A stretch of 64,000 nucleotides of DNA from Apium graveolens. Taxonomy: Eukaryota; Streptophyta; Magnoliopsida; Apiales; Apiaceae. The position numbers were made by a program, and so were the translations under genes. Positions 1 to 11,900 of this stretch are shown here, piece after piece. The notes beneath the pieces were generated by a model that did no database searches, was not told the origin of the DNA, and saw only the letters and a list, made by a program, of their open reading frames with translations. Each line of letters starts with the position of its first letter. Position 1 is the stretch's first letter. The stretch is from NCBI RefSeq assembly GCF_009905375.1, contig NC_133647.1, positions 45,690,506 to 45,754,505 on the forward strand. The letters are read 5' to 3'.

Positions 1-915
1 AAAGAGTTAGTCATGTTCCATCAAACTCGGAAAGATAGAGATGATGCTTTCTATATTAGGGATGAAGTGCTTAAAATGAATGAATCTTTAAAAGCTGAGT
101 TAGAAAAGGAAAGAGAGATTATCAGGACTTGGACTAACTCTGGCAGAACAACTCAGAATTTGCTAAGTAGTGAAAACTGAAGAGAGGGCTTAGGTTATGG
201 AGATGATAAGAATGATAAAGGAACTGTAGAAATTAAGCCTATAGTTGTTAATCAAAAATCTAAGTTAAAGCTTGTTAAGTTTGTAGTTGTAAAGTCTGAT
301 AATGAGAAATCAGAAGTTAAAAAGGAATTAACTTCTGACAAACTAAAACAGGAAAAGACAACTGAAGTAAACGTAGGCTTAATGACAAAGAAGCAGCTTA
401 AGCATAAGCTGAAAGATGTTAAGAATGCAAACAAGGTAAAATCATCTAGGAAAAATAGGAATGGAAAGGAAGGTGTGAATAAAAGCAATGATTATAAGCC
501 TGTTCCTGATGCTCCTAGAAAAACATGTCATAACTGTGGAAGTTCTAACCATCTGGCTTCTTTTTGCAGGAAGAATAAGAACATAAACTCCTTACCTTCA
601 AAGTCAGGAGTTAAGAGTCAGTCTGTTAGATATAAGCCACAAAATCCTTGTTTTCATTGTGGTAGTTTATGGCATTCCATTTATACTTGTAAGGAATATC
701 ATAGTCTGTACTATGATTATTATCAAATAAAACCTTCTTTAAAGAAAGTTAGCTTTGTTCCTTCTAGTATAAGTTCTGATTCAAAGTCTGATAGTGTAAA
801 TCATGATAAGAAAAATGTTAACATAAACTCTGATGCTAAATTCGCTGCAAATGTTAACAAACTTAATAAGGCCAAAGGATCCAAGCAAGTCTGGGTCCTT
901 AAAATTAATCATTAG
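1..915 (+). pseudogene. gag: S1 gag, C-terminal part (two CCHC knuckles), with an in-frame stop
   Basis: Frame 1 is open from the window edge to TAG at 913-915 except for TGA at 178-180, where a Trp codon is the likely ancestor (TGG to TGA). The first 55 codons are charged and heptad-like, matching the coiled-coil end of gag in S2 and S4. Two nucleic-acid-binding zinc knuckles follow: CHNCGSSNHLASFC (about 526-570) and a variant CFHCGSLWHSIYTC (about 649-690). Gag would form the cytoplasmic particle and bind element RNA. The linker regions 285-345 and 765-840 carry AAGTTCTGAT-type motifs that encode Ser-Asp. The N-terminal capsid-like domain is outside the window. Inactive as it stands. Confidence 0.85.
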
Positions 916-927
916 TGGTCTTTGTGA

Positions 928-2630
928 TTGCAGGGCAACAGGAAAAACATCCTAGTTCTGGACAGTGGATGTTCAGGACATATGACTGGAAATAAAGCCC
1001 TGCTATCAGACTTTGTGGAGAAGGCTGGACCAAGTGTTTCTTATGGAGATGGCAACATTGGAAAAATATTGGGATATGGTAATATCAATCTTGGGAATGT
1101 CATCATTAAAGAAGTAGCTCTGGTCTCAGGACTTAAACACAATCTGCTGAGTGTTAGTCAAATCTGTGACAGAGGTTATCATGTGGATTTCTTTGAAGAA
1201 CACTGTGAAGTTATTAGTAATTTTTACATGCAAAGCAGTTCTGAAAGGATACAGGCATGGTAACATCTATGAAGCCAAGATTTCAACAAGTACTGATGGT
1301 TCTGCAATCTGTCTGATGAGTAGAGCATCAATTGAAGAAAGCTGGAATTGGCACAAGAAACTCTCTCATTTAAATTTTAACAATATAAATGAACTAGTCA
1401 AGAAAGATCTTGTGAGAGGACTGCCAAAGTCAGTATTTGCTCCTGATGGCCTTTGTGATTCTTGTCAAAAGGCTAAACAAAGGAAATCCTCATTCAAGAG
1501 CAAGAATGATTCATCAATTCTTGTGCCTTATCACCTACTACATGTTGATCTATTTGGTCCAGTAATAATCATGTCTATTACAAAGAAGAAATATGCTATG
1601 GTCATAGTGGATGAGTTCACCAGATACACATGGGTGTATTTCTTGCACACAAAAAGTGAAACTGCATCTCTCTTGATTGATTATGTCAAGCAGCTGGATA
1701 AATTGGTCAAAGATTCAGTGAAGATAATAAGAAGTGATAATGGTACAGAGTTCAAGAATTTAATAATGGAAGAGTTCTGCAAAGACCATGGAATCAATCA
1801 GGAATTCTCTGCTCCTGGAACTCCACAGCAAAATGGAGTTGTTGAAAGAAAGAATAGAACTCTCATTGAAGCTGCACGTACAATGCTTGATGAAGCAAAG
1901 CTTCCAACCTATTTCTGGGCTGAAGCTGTGCAGACTTCTTATTTTACTCAGAATGCAACACTCATTAACAAGCAAGGAAAGACACCATATGAGATGGTGA
2001 AGAAAAAGAAGCCAAATCTGAAGTATTTTCATGTATTTGGATGCAAATGTTTTGTTCTTAAGACTCACCCTGAACAGCTATCCAAATTTGATCTAAAAGC
2101 TGATGAAGAAATCTTTGTTGGATATCCACTTTCCATAAAAGCCTTCAGAGTCTATAACTTGAGAACAAGAGTGGTCATGGAATATATCAATGTCTCTTTT
2201 GATGATAAAAAGATTACTGGACTTGAAGATTTCAATGATCATGACCAGCTGAGATTTGAAAATGAAGACTTAAATTCTGATACTGAAAATCCTGACAGTC
2301 TAAATCCTGATACTGCAAACTCTGATGGATTAAACTCTGATGTTATTGAAACTGTGGTGACTACGCCAAAGGAAGATGCACCTATGCAGGGGGAGCATAC
2401 TCAAGATACAACCACCTCTCAAGAAGTATCAGAACATACAACTGGCTCTTCAAGTTCTGATTCGTCAAGTTCTGATAAGCCAAGTTCTGATAATTCTGAA
2501 AACTTAAATTCTGAAGGATCCAACTCAGAGAGCATAGTTTTAGGGGGAGCATCAGAAAATGTTGATGAAGATAGCATGGATCATGGGGGAGCATCCAGTT
2601 TTAGAGAAAACCTTCCATCTGCAAGGAAGT
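928..2630 (+). pseudogene. pol: S1 pol, 5' half: protease and integrase, frameshifted, cut by S2
   Basis: Pol begins just after the gag stop, around CAG at 931-933. The aspartic protease active site DSG (961-969) lies in the copia context LDSGCSGHMTG. The first frame ends at 1263. A frameshift between about 1220 and 1256 moves the sequence into the frame that stays open to the S2 insertion at 2631. Integrase shows the HHCC zinc-binding module ([10 protein letters not shown] about 1346-1375, CDSCQK about 1459) and the DDE core (D in HVDLFGP about 1545, IRSDNGTEF about 1729, E in VVERKNR about 1840). From about 2225 the integrase-RT linker is Ser/Asp-rich because of repeated TTCTGAT words, and it holds three GGGGGAGCAT tracts. 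The frame resumes at 15885. Confidence 0.9.
2626..2630. repeat. S2 target-site duplication, left copy (GAAGT)
   Basis: GAAGT sits directly before the TG of the S2 left LTR and is repeated at 15881-15885 directly after the CA of the right LTR. Removing S2 plus one copy keeps the S1 pol frame in phase. Confidence 0.95.
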
Positions 2631-2824
2631 TGTTATTCCCAGTGGACTAACAATGAGATTTACAGAAGGGGGGTTGAATGTAAATCTCAAAACTTTTTCA
2701 AGTTTTGAGCAATTTGTAAGACTAAGTGTTTGAGTGATCAAATGTGTGTGAATTGCTTGGAGCTGATGTAGACAGATATATATTTAAACATAAATGAAAT
2801 GAACACAAAGAACTTAAAAACCTT

Positions 2825-2850
2825 TCTGGTGGATTTGTTGTTCCACCAGA
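2825..2850 (-). other. LTR hairpin, arms TCTGGTGGA / TCCACCAGA (S2 3' LTR)
   Basis: Perfect 9-bp inverted repeat with an 8-nt loop, downstream of the TATA box on the element strand, so it would be in the transcript. The same arms with different loops occur in S3 (42457-42484) and S4 (49429-49456, 61558-61585). Confidence 0.8.
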
Positions 2851-2979
2851 GATGTGTTATTTCAGAAAATCTGTGATTCAAAATTAAATCACAGCTGCTT
2901 CCTAGTACAAACTAGATGATTTTCTCTCTTGATATTTCTAAACAGCTCAGGGAAAATTCATATCTAATTACTAGCTACT

Positions 2980-3002
2980 ACTTGGTTTATATATCACCAA
3001 GT
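2980..3002 (-). promoter_or_regulatory. TATA box inside an inverted repeat (S2 3' LTR)
   Basis: On the minus strand GATATATAA lies between ACTTGGT and ACCAAGT arms. The same arrangement recurs at 15122-15144 and in the S3 and S4 LTRs. This is the likely Pol II core promoter of the LTR. Confidence 0.7.
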
Positions 3003-3228
3003 TTTCAAGTTAAGACAAAGATAAAGTACAATAAGACAATAGTTCTCCACTTGTTTCTGTTCCATTTTTATCCAGTGTAATATGGAATTATCTGTTGACT
3101 TTCCATTTTGAACCAGACTAAAAACGGCTGCTTTTTCTGCTGTTCCTGAAATAGGCTACCACATCTCTGTCAATCCATGTGCCTCTGTCAGCTTTGTTAA
3201 CTGTCACTATCAACTGCTATGAGACTGA

Positions 3229-3440
3229 GCATCCGTTGAAGCTTTCATCCGTTGATGGCTTTATCCGTTGATGCTCTAGCAGTGCATCCGTTGAAGCTTT
3301 CATCCGTTGATGGCTTTATCCGTTGATGCTCTAGCAGTTGAAGCTTTATCCGTTGAAGCACTTATCCATTAAGGCACTTATCCGTTGAAGCGTTAGAGAC
3401 ATCCGTTGAAGCTTAGTTTCTTATCCGTTGAAGGTCTTCA
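3229..3440 (-). repeat. Cluster of ATCCGTTGA words in the S2 3' LTR
   Basis: Ten exact ATCCGTTGA copies plus degenerate ones at irregular spacing (about 13-30 nt), all in one orientation. Part is a 54-bp direct duplication (about 3229-3282 repeated at about 3283-3336). The other LTR has the same cluster at about 15371-15571. Confidence 0.85.
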
Positions 3441-3738
3441 ATATCAGTTGATACTTCTTCACTTATACAAAATTACAAGGCATGAAGTATTTACAATTAG
3501 CCCTCCTACTTGTACATCCATTAGTAGTCAACATGACTGATTATCTCCTAACAACATCTAAGAATTACAGCTTGAAACCAGAGAGTGAGATATGCTACAA
3601 TACCAAACTTATTGCTAAGTAAGGCTACTCCTTCAACGGATAGCCAAGATGGTCTTATCCGTTGAGGCTATAAACACTAGATTTCTACTTAAGTGTTTTG
3701 CTGAACTTATCATCAAACTAATACACATATTCCTAACA

Positions 3739-3752
3739 ATCTCCCCCTATTT
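3739..3752 (-). other. S2 polypurine tract
   Basis: On the minus strand AGGGGGAGAT immediately precedes the 3' LTR. This is the standard plus-strand primer position for reverse transcription. Confidence 0.85.
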
Positions 3753-3926
3753 ATGTCTACTAGAACTGTAGGCATAAATTTGGGTTTAGCTTGATGATAA
3801 CAAAACACTTAACAAATATATAAACTGTAACTAAGCAGAAATTCAAAAGTGCTGCAAAAGTGTATATGCTGAGATGAAATTGAAGAAATACATTGTTTCC
3901 AAGGGTGCTCCTTTAGCTTGAGCAAA
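3753..3926 (-). other. S2 spacer between ORF3 and PPT
   Basis: About 170 bp of AT-rich sequence with no ORF. Equivalent spacers lie at 60550-60726 (S4) and 41452-41628 (S3), with shared words such as GTTTTGTTATCATCAAG next to the PPT. Confidence 0.6.
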
Positions 3927-5543
3927 TTACTTTCTTTTCCTTTGATCCCTGGTTTTCTTTCCTAGCCTCCTGTCATTTTCCTCCATTTGAAGTTGAAGTT
4001 GTCTGTAGAATTCAGCTTCATCTTCTTCATTGATATCTAACTTAGATTGCATATCCTTGAGAGTTTCATTCCTGGCAATCTTTAGCTGATCTTCAATTCT
4101 GAAAAATCTTCTGACTCCTTTGTTGTCTCTGAACTCCATCAACCAATGAGGTGATTTGTGAATTGTAATACCTCTCTCTGGAATGAGTAAAGTTCTAGGC
4201 AAAGCATTGGGCTCCCTCCAAGTTTTCCTTATGTTGGCAATCTTGTTGAGAATCTCAGTCCTGGCAGTTCTGGTAAAGCCAGAATCCTTATGTATGGCTG
4301 AGTAGACTCTAATCAAGGTAGTGTAGCCTTCATTCAGAATTCTGTGAAGAGGCCATGTTCTTTCCCCAGCTCCTTTGTATTTGAACACCAGTCTTTCTGG
4401 TAGCTGTCTGTAGGCAGCTATTCCCCTTACATCCTCCAGCTCATCCAGATAGAGTTCAATGTCTGAAAATTCTTTTATGTCACAGATGTGAACATAATCA
4501 TCTTTAGAGTTTTGAGGTTTGGACTTAGGCTTCTGTGTGAATTTGATTGAGGCTTTAGAGGGTGTTGATTTGATTCTTCTTTTCTGCTTCTTTGATGATG
4601 GAGAAGAGGTTAGGAAGGTGGGCAATTTGATGGTGTCCCAATCAATTGGTTCCTCCTTGGGAATGATTGTTTCACCATGAATGTTCATGAAGGGGTCAGG
4701 TACAATGGGTTCAGGAATGGAGGGTAGTGGTTTGGATATTAATTGGGTTTCTTCAGTCTTATCTACCTTCTTTCTCTTTGCATTGACCTTCTTTCTTTTC
4801 CCTTTCTGCCATTCTTCCTTACTTCTTTCCTCCATCTCAGTACCAACCATGTCCCCCATAGCTTCATCTTCACCTTTGTCTTCAATTACTTTCTGATCTT
4901 CAGCCTGACTTGACTCTAGCTTTTTTTCAAGCTTTGCTTGTGCTCTTTTGTCAGCCTTTAGCTGTTTGGCTTCTTCCTTCAACCTTTTGGTTTCTTCCTT
5001 CTTGGCTATTGAGAATTTGGGATGTCCTTGCATCACACATATGCTCTTTCCCTCTATGAAAATAATAGCCATGTTTCTCCTTACAGCCTCATCCATGGTC
5101 TCTTTGAGATATGCAATACTCCTTCCTAAAAGCTTGTCCTTATCTGCTTTTGGAAGAGGAAAATCCACCTCTTTTAGAGGATTCTTTGTAGAGTCCTTAT
5201 TGGATCTGTTGTTGGGCTTGAGAACCATAGGTTGCAGATCTTTGGAAGAAGTTTCTCCATCCTTATGCCTCCCTACTGGCTTGAGTTCCATAATAATTGA
5301 TTCCACTTTTGTGCTATGCTTCACAGATTGTGATTGAGAAGTTGTAGAACCAAATATTAGTTGCATCTTTTCATCAATCTTCTTCCTTTGCTCTTTGACT
5401 TGCAATTCAGCTGCTGCTATCTGGATTAGATCAATTCCATCTAGCTTTCCTTTGACTTGAATTGGTGGAGAAGTTGTGATGACAGGAACTAGCACTTGAG
5501 AAATGTGAACTGTTGTAGATGGCTCTCCTTCCCCTTCCCCTTT

Positions 5544-5557
5544 ATTCTCCCCCTTTT
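5544..5557 (-). other. Internal polypurine-tract-like site in S2 ORF3
   Basis: The minus strand reads AAAAAGGGGGAGA inside ORF3 (encoding Lys-Lys-Gly-Glu). Equivalent tracts lie in S1 ORF3 (37713-37728) and S4 ORF3 (58864-58920). A candidate central PPT; function inferred only. Confidence 0.5.
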
Positions 5558-6663
5558 TGTTATCATCAAGGGTAGGGGTCAAGCCTTGTGCTTGTGCCAG
5601 CTGCATGAGGAAATTTGTTTGAGTTTGTTGATTCTGAAGAATGGTGACCATAGAGTTTTCAATTATTTGAACCGTATCTTCCAATCTGGCCAACCTCTTA
5701 TCAGCATCAGAGGCCTTCCTTAGTCTCCCCAACAAATCTTGCATAGTACCATAGGGTATAACTGAATCCAATTTCTCAGCATTGTAGGATTTCAGATCAG
5801 CAATGTCCAGCTTGAGCTCATCCACACTTAGATTGTGCTGGTAATGCTGCAACTGCAAGAGATGCAGAGATTCCAGATGTGCTTGAAGAATTGCCTTGGT
5901 GCCAGCATCCTGAGTCTCCTGAATGGCTTGCTGAATTGTCTTGACTTGTTTGACCAAAGTGACACCAAACTCTCCTGGTGTTGATGGTTTGGCCCATGCC
6001 CATGTAGGAAGATTAGGAACAGAACTTGGGCCTGCTACTCCCCCTAAGTTCATGCTCTCATTCAAAGAATTAGAGTCATCATCATTAGAATTTACTCCAA
6101 ATTCTTCAGATGGCTCACCAGCTTGAGAAGGCAGCCTGTTGACAGCAGCTTTGTCTCTTAGAAGAGATTCTGAAGCGTGTACAATGTGTAGTGTCTGTTC
6201 TGCCTCCACATTGCCCTGTGCAGCCAATAATTGATAGGCTGAAACAGGGTGAGTAAAAGTGTCAGCATCCAAGGAAATGTTATCAATGACAGCTTTGTAG
6301 TGTTGCTGAAATTGTTTTCCCTTATCTGCATCATCCACTTTCATTAACTCACTAGCAATGGCTGGATCCACCCTTATAGCTTCTGTACCTGCCTTTCTCT
6401 CAATTTCTCTCTTTTCTTGCATCAGGGGCTCCCTCTGGCTCACACACACCCTCACCTTCACCTTCTAAGGTGGCACTCCTCTCACTTACTTTTGCCATGC
6501 TGGAAGAAATAGCATGCATTTGGTGACTCTCATCCTCTCCTTTTGCCTGGGAGCAACCCAGCCTCTCACTCAAAAAATCACTCCCTTCCCTCAAGCCTAA
6601 AAGTGATTGTACAGTTGCCATGTCCTCTACAGTTTGAGTTGTTTCTGTTAAGTGTGTAGAGGC

Positions 6664-6782
6664 CATCAACGGATAGGGAGTATCCGTTGAAGTGGAAACT
6701 GATGGTATCAACAGATAACTGTTGTTAAGCTTATCCGTTGAAGAACAACCACTTGTCAACGGATGAGAGATATCCGTTGAAG
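6664..6782 (-). repeat. Motif cluster with two hairpins inside S2 ORF3
   Basis: Contains TCAACGGATA (6666-6675), spacer GGGAG, TATCCGTTGA (6681-6690), and TCAACGGAT (6756-6764) paired with ATCCGTTGA (6772-6780), plus single copies. All lie in the ORF3 linker and are translated in two frames (Ser-Thr-Asp and Tyr-Pro-Leu). Confidence 0.85.
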
Positions 6783-8433
6783 AAGGAAATGATGTAGAGA
6801 TAGAAAGTGATATAATTGTTGAATCTGTGTGGATTGATTTTAAGTGACGTGACACAGATTCTGCAACTACATCTGAAAGAATTGGCTGATGATCCAACAA
6901 ATCATCTAAAAGATAATGATCACCAGGTTTTGAGTGGGGCTCCTCCCTGAGTTTTAATAAGGGAGAATCAGGAATTGATGTGAATATCATATCCACATCC
7001 AGAGAGGGTGTAGGAGAGTTTGAGGAATGGTGTGTGTCTATATTGAGAGAATGGGGCTGTGATTCCACATTTGCTGGAATCACATCAAGCTGAATTTGAG
7101 AAAGCACATATACTGGTTGGTGTATCTGTGCTGTGTGTGCCCCTTGTGTGGAAACTAGGGTTTTGGCCTTTTTCTTCCTTGAAAAGGCTTGAATTGGTGA
7201 ATGTGTAGCTTCAGTGTCCCTCCCTCTTTTGTTCTGTGTCCCTGGATGGGGACTATTTTCAATAGTTACATCCTTTTGGGAGGATGTAACTAGGGATGTG
7301 CTGGACTCCTTTTGAACCACTACAGTCTTTTGAGAGACTGTTGCTTGGCTGGAATGGGTACCACTCTCCTCTCCCACCTTATCCTGGGGGGCTTTTTGAT
7401 GTTCACCCCTCCCCTCACCACTCACACCCTGTTCACTCCCTTCAGGGTTTATGGTAGTTGTTACAACTGTTGTCTTTTGAGAAACAACAGAGGTAGGTTT
7501 CTTTGACTTGACTTTGGAGATTTTTGATTTGGTGGCTTTGGTAGGAGCCTGTTTGGACAATGACACAGGTTCCATAGCCACACTAGAAGGCAAAGAAACA
7601 TTGGGGTTGGAAATAGTAGGAGTTATAGAAACATTTACCTCACTTACCTGTGGTGCATTCATGATTGGCAAGTATACCAATGGCACCTGGCTGTTGAGGT
7701 TCATTCTCAAAAGGTCTGCAAGGACCCTTTTCTCTTGTGCCCAGCATTTGAGTTTATTATTCTCATTAGATATAACCAAACCTTCAGCAACATGGTTAGC
7801 CAATAACATAAAGAATCTAGAAAAGTAGATGTTATGTGGTCTATTAGCTTTGTTACCTAATCTGGAACCTAATTCTAGCATAACACAGTTGCTAAAATTA
7901 AAGTACCTATCAGAAACTAGCATATAGAGCATATTAACAAGAGATGAAGTGATAGCATCAAAATTGCTAATCTTCCCAGAGAAAACCTTAATAAAGGCAT
8001 CTCCAAGAAAACTCCATTCTTTTCTAAGGCCTTTCCTTCTAATACTACCTAAACTAGTAGAATCAAAAGCATAGCCTATGGAATCTAGCATAGCAGAGAC
8101 ATCTTTATCAGTGTGTGGTGTCATGGCATTATTCTCAGGCAACTTAAAGCAAGATTGTAAATCATCACAATTAATTCAATAGTCCTTACCTTTGAGAGAG
8201 AAGGCAATAGTCATATCAGTGGAGTTGAACTCTGCAGTTGTCCAAATCTCCTCAATCACTTCACAGTAGATGGTTGGGGCTTCCAGCATTGCATAGCTCA
8301 GTTTCCAGTTCTTGATGAAGTCCATCATCTTGTGATAATCAGAATGGGCTTCCTTCTTTTCAACCAAGACTATGAAATTATTCTTTTCATAAACAAATCA
8401 TGTTTGAGACATAATTTTGACTACTGGTGCCAT

Positions 8434-8600
8434 TTTTGTGAGTAGAGGTTGCAGAGAAGAACTTGAGAATTGAGAGAAAAAGAGAATGATAATTGCAAGA
8501 AAGCGTAAAGTGAAAATAAGAATTCAATTGGGCTTTTATACTTTCCTGAATTAAAACACAAATTAAAACAATTAAATGATACTTTTAAGTAAGTGAAAGC
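8434..8600 (-). promoter_or_regulatory. Internal promoter and leader for S2 ORF3
   Basis: On the minus strand GTATAAAAGCC (8531-8541) lies about 100 bp before the ORF3 ATG at 8433, followed by an A/G-rich leader. S4 has the same GTATAAAAGCC word in the same place (55867-55877). This is a TATA-type core promoter by sequence; transcription is inferred. Confidence 0.6.
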
Positions 8601-8654
8601 CGTTCAGGAATAAAAGAAACTATAGAAATTCTGAAAACTACCGTAAATACAAAT

Positions 8655-8885
8655 ACATACAACACTGTATATCTGTATCAACGGTTGAGTAAAAGAATCA
8701 ACGGCTGTGACTCACTAACGTGACACATTAACGGATAAGGTAAATAGTTATCCGTTGATGAACAACACTATTTTATCCGTTGAAGGATAAAATTACCAGA
8801 AATGTATTTGTCTTTCAACGGATAATGAATATCCGTTGATAGAACAATTTTGGCTTTCAACGGATAGGGAATATCCGTTGATAGG
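8655..8885 (-). repeat. S2 pol-ORF3 spacer with motif hairpins
   Basis: Noncoding spacer with about nine TCAACGG/CCGTTGA words. Two form perfect 10-bp inverted pairs with 5-nt spacers: 8815-8839 (spacer ATGAA) and 8857-8881 (spacer GGGAA). The location is upstream of the ORF3 promoter, consistent with an enhancer or insulator role, which is not shown. Confidence 0.8.
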
Positions 8886-8964
8886 ATAATCTTGATTACA
8901 GCCAACTTTGTTCTTGCAGCAAATTCATTTCAGGCTACAAGACAAATTACATAGATGACATAGA

Positions 8965-11900
8965 TTATGAATAGTTAAGCATACATAACTCACTTACTAA
9001 TCTTGTGAATGTTGATTCATCAAGTGGCTTGGTAAATATGTCTGCAATCTGCTTTTCACTTGGAATAAAATGAAGTTCCACTGTACCTTTTATCACATGT
9101 TCCCTAATGAAGTGGTACTTGATATCAATGTGCTTGGTTCTTGAGTGCTGCACTGGATTTTCAGTAATGGCAATGGCACTTGTGTTATCACAAAATATTG
9201 GAATTTTGTCAACAGTTATACCATAGTCAAATAACTGATTCCTCATCCACAGTATTTGTGCACAACAACTACCAGCTGCAATGTATTCAGCTTCAGCTGT
9301 TGATGTGGAAACAGAATTCTGCTTCTTGCTGAACCATGATACAAGCTTGTTTCCTAGAAATTGACAGGTGCCTGTTGTGCTTTTCCTGTCTAATTTACAA
9401 CCTGCATAATCTGCATCTGAGTAGCCAATTAGATCAAAACCAGACTCTCTAGGGTACCAAATTCCTAGATTTGGAGTCCCTTTGAGATATCTGAAAATTC
9501 TTTTAATAGCCACTAAGTGAGATTCTTTAGGGTCAGCTTGAAATCTAGCACAGAGACATGTAGAAAACATAATATCAGGTCTACTGGCAGTTAAATATAA
9601 AAGTGAGCCAACCATGCCTCTATAACTTGTAATATCCACAGACTTTTCAGCCTTATTTAATTCAAGCTTGGTGGCAGTGGCCATGGGAGTTTTTGCAGGT
9701 GAACAATCCATTAAGTCAAACTTCTTTAAAAGATCATAAATATATTTAGTTTGACTAATGAAAATTCCACCACTAACTTGTTTAACTTGTAAACCAAGAA
9801 AGTAAGTTAGCTCTCCCATCATGCTCATTTCATATTTACTTTGCATTAATTTAGCAAACTTTTTACAAAGTTTATCATCTGTAGATCCAAATATAATATC
9901 ATCTACATAAATTTGTACAAGTATCTTAGAGCCATTAACATTTCTAAAGAAGAGAGTTTTGTCAACAGTACCTCTTGTGAAGTGATTATCTAGAAGGAAC
10001 TTTGATAAAGTCTCATACCAGGCTCTAGGTGCTTGCTTTAGTCCATAGAGTGCTTTCAACAAATAATACACATTATCTGGAAAATTTGGATCTTCAAAAC
10101 CAGGAGGTTGGGTTACATAAACTTCTTCCTCCAATTCTCCATTTAGAAATGCACACTTGATATCCATCTGATAGACTTTGAAATTGGCATTAGCTGCATA
10201 GGCTAGAAAGATTCTGATGGCTCCTAGTCTTGCAACTGGAGCAAATGTTTCATCAAAATCTATTCCCTCTTGTTGAGAATAGCCTTTGGCAACCAATCTG
10301 GCTTTATTCCTTATGACAATGCCATTTTCATCCATCTTGTTTCTGAATACCCATTTTGTGTCAATAGAACTCTTGTTCTTTGGCTTGGGTACCAGCTTCC
10401 ATACTTTGTTCCTCTCAAATTGGTTTAGCTCCTCTTGCATTGCTAAAATCCAATCTGGATCCAATAGAGCTTCTTCCACTCTCTTAGGTTCCTCCTGTGA
10501 TAGAAAGCTACTATACAGACATTCATCTTGAGTAGCCCTTCTAGTTTGTACTTTTGATGTAGCATTACCAATGATCAGTTCAAAAGGGTGATTCTTGGTC
10601 CATTTCCTTTGAGGTGGTAGATTAGCCCTTAATGAGGTTGCCTCAGTATTGTCATGATGAGAGATAGAATGTTGATTTGTTGAAACTCCCCCTGAGTTGC
10701 TGATCCTTTGAAAGGAAATGGGAGTTCTATCAACTGATGAGGTGAAGTGATTATCCGTTGACAGACTGTGATCAACGGATGCTTCGTTATGAACTTCAAC
10801 GGATGATGCACTTTGTCTTTCAACGGATGCTGCATTGCCTCTTTCAACGGAAGCTGAATTTTGACTTTCAACGGATGCAGTCTGTGCATTATCCAAAGGC
10901 AGATTCTTGTTTCTTCTTGAGATGTCTTCTTCATCATTCTCTTCTTCACTATCATCATAATATATCTCAATATTGTCAAATTTGAGTCCTTCATGATGTC
11001 CCTCATCTGTTAGTCCATCAATCTTTTTATCATCAAGCACAACATGTACAGATTCCATGACAATGTTGGTTCTTAGATTGTAGACCCTATATGATTTTCT
11101 AGCAGAATAACCAACAAATATTCCTTCATCAGCCTTTGCATCAAACTTTCCTTTGTGATCAGATTGATTCCTTAAGATGTAACATTTGCAACCAAAGACA
11201 TGTAGAAAGTTTAAAGTTGGTTTTCTTCTCTTGAATAATTGATAGGGAGTCATGCATTTTGCTTGATTGATTAGAGAAATATTCTGAGTGTAACATGCAC
11301 AGTTAACAGCCTCAGCCCAAAAATAAGTTGGGAGCTTTGACTCCTCAAGCATTGTCCTTGCAGCTTCAATTAGTGATCTGTTCTTCCTTTCCACCACACC
11401 ATTTTGTTGTGGAGTTCTTGGAGCTGAGAACTCATGCATGATCCCATTTACTCCACAGAACATCTTCATGGTTGAATTCTTGAACTCAGTTCCATTGTCA
11501 CTCCTAATATTCCTTACTTTGAAATCAGGATGATTGTTGACTTGCTTGATATGATTGATGATGATTTCACTAGCTTCATCCTTTGATCCAAGAAAATAAA
11601 CCCATGAAAACTTTGAGAAATCATCTACAATCACTAGGCAGTATCTTTTCCTTGAAATTGACAATACATTAACTGGTCCAAAGAAATCCATGTGAAGAAG
11701 TTGCAGTGGTTCATCAATTGCAGATTCAAGCTTCTTACTGAATGATACTTTCTTTTGCTTTCCTTTCTGACAAGCATCACACAGTCCATCCCTTGTGAAT
11801 TCCACTAGAGGCATTCCTCTAACTAAGTCCTTTTTGACCAGATCATTCATTGTTTTGAAATTCAAATGGGACAGCTTCTTATGCCATAGCCAACTTTCAA

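Larger units (their letters stand above)
2631..3738 (-). repeat. S2 3' LTR (1108 bp)
   Basis: Begins TGTTATTCCC and ends TCCTAACA on the plus strand. It holds a hairpin with 9-bp arms at 2825-2850, a TATA box inside an inverted repeat at 2980-3002 (minus-strand promoter), ten exact ATCCGTTGA copies at 3229-3440 and an inverted TCAACGGAT / ATCCGTTGA pair at about 3634-3668. It pairs with 14772-15880. Confidence 0.95.
3927..8433 (-). pseudogene. S2 ORF3, about 1,500-codon third gene, two stops and one frameshift
   Basis: The third ORF of Sirevirus-like elements, often called env-like; its function is unknown. ATG at 8433-8431 matches the ORF3 start of S4. TGA at 8398-8400 and 8176-8178 interrupt the N-terminus. 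The main frame 8142-6400 then shifts into 6461-3927 within their 60-bp overlap. The N-terminal domain includes LRKEWSFLGDAFIKVFSGKI. The middle is a low-complexity Ser/Thr/Pro linker containing TCAACGGAT words (6664-6782). A coiled-coil-like segment (about 5840-5600) and a KKGE site encoded by a purine tract (about 5545-5557) follow. The C-terminal domain has CDIKEFSDIELYLDELEDVR and WPLHRILNEG, then a basic tail. I see no signal peptide or membrane segment, which argues against a classical envelope protein. Confidence 0.8.

Noticed and set aside
3229..3440. CRISPR-like array of short repeats
   Set aside because: Eukaryotic LTR context, irregular spacing, 9-bp core only, partly a local duplication; no cas genes.
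3927..8433. Naming ORF3 an envelope gene
   Set aside because: No signal peptide, membrane segment or cleavage site seen; kept as ORF3 of unknown function.
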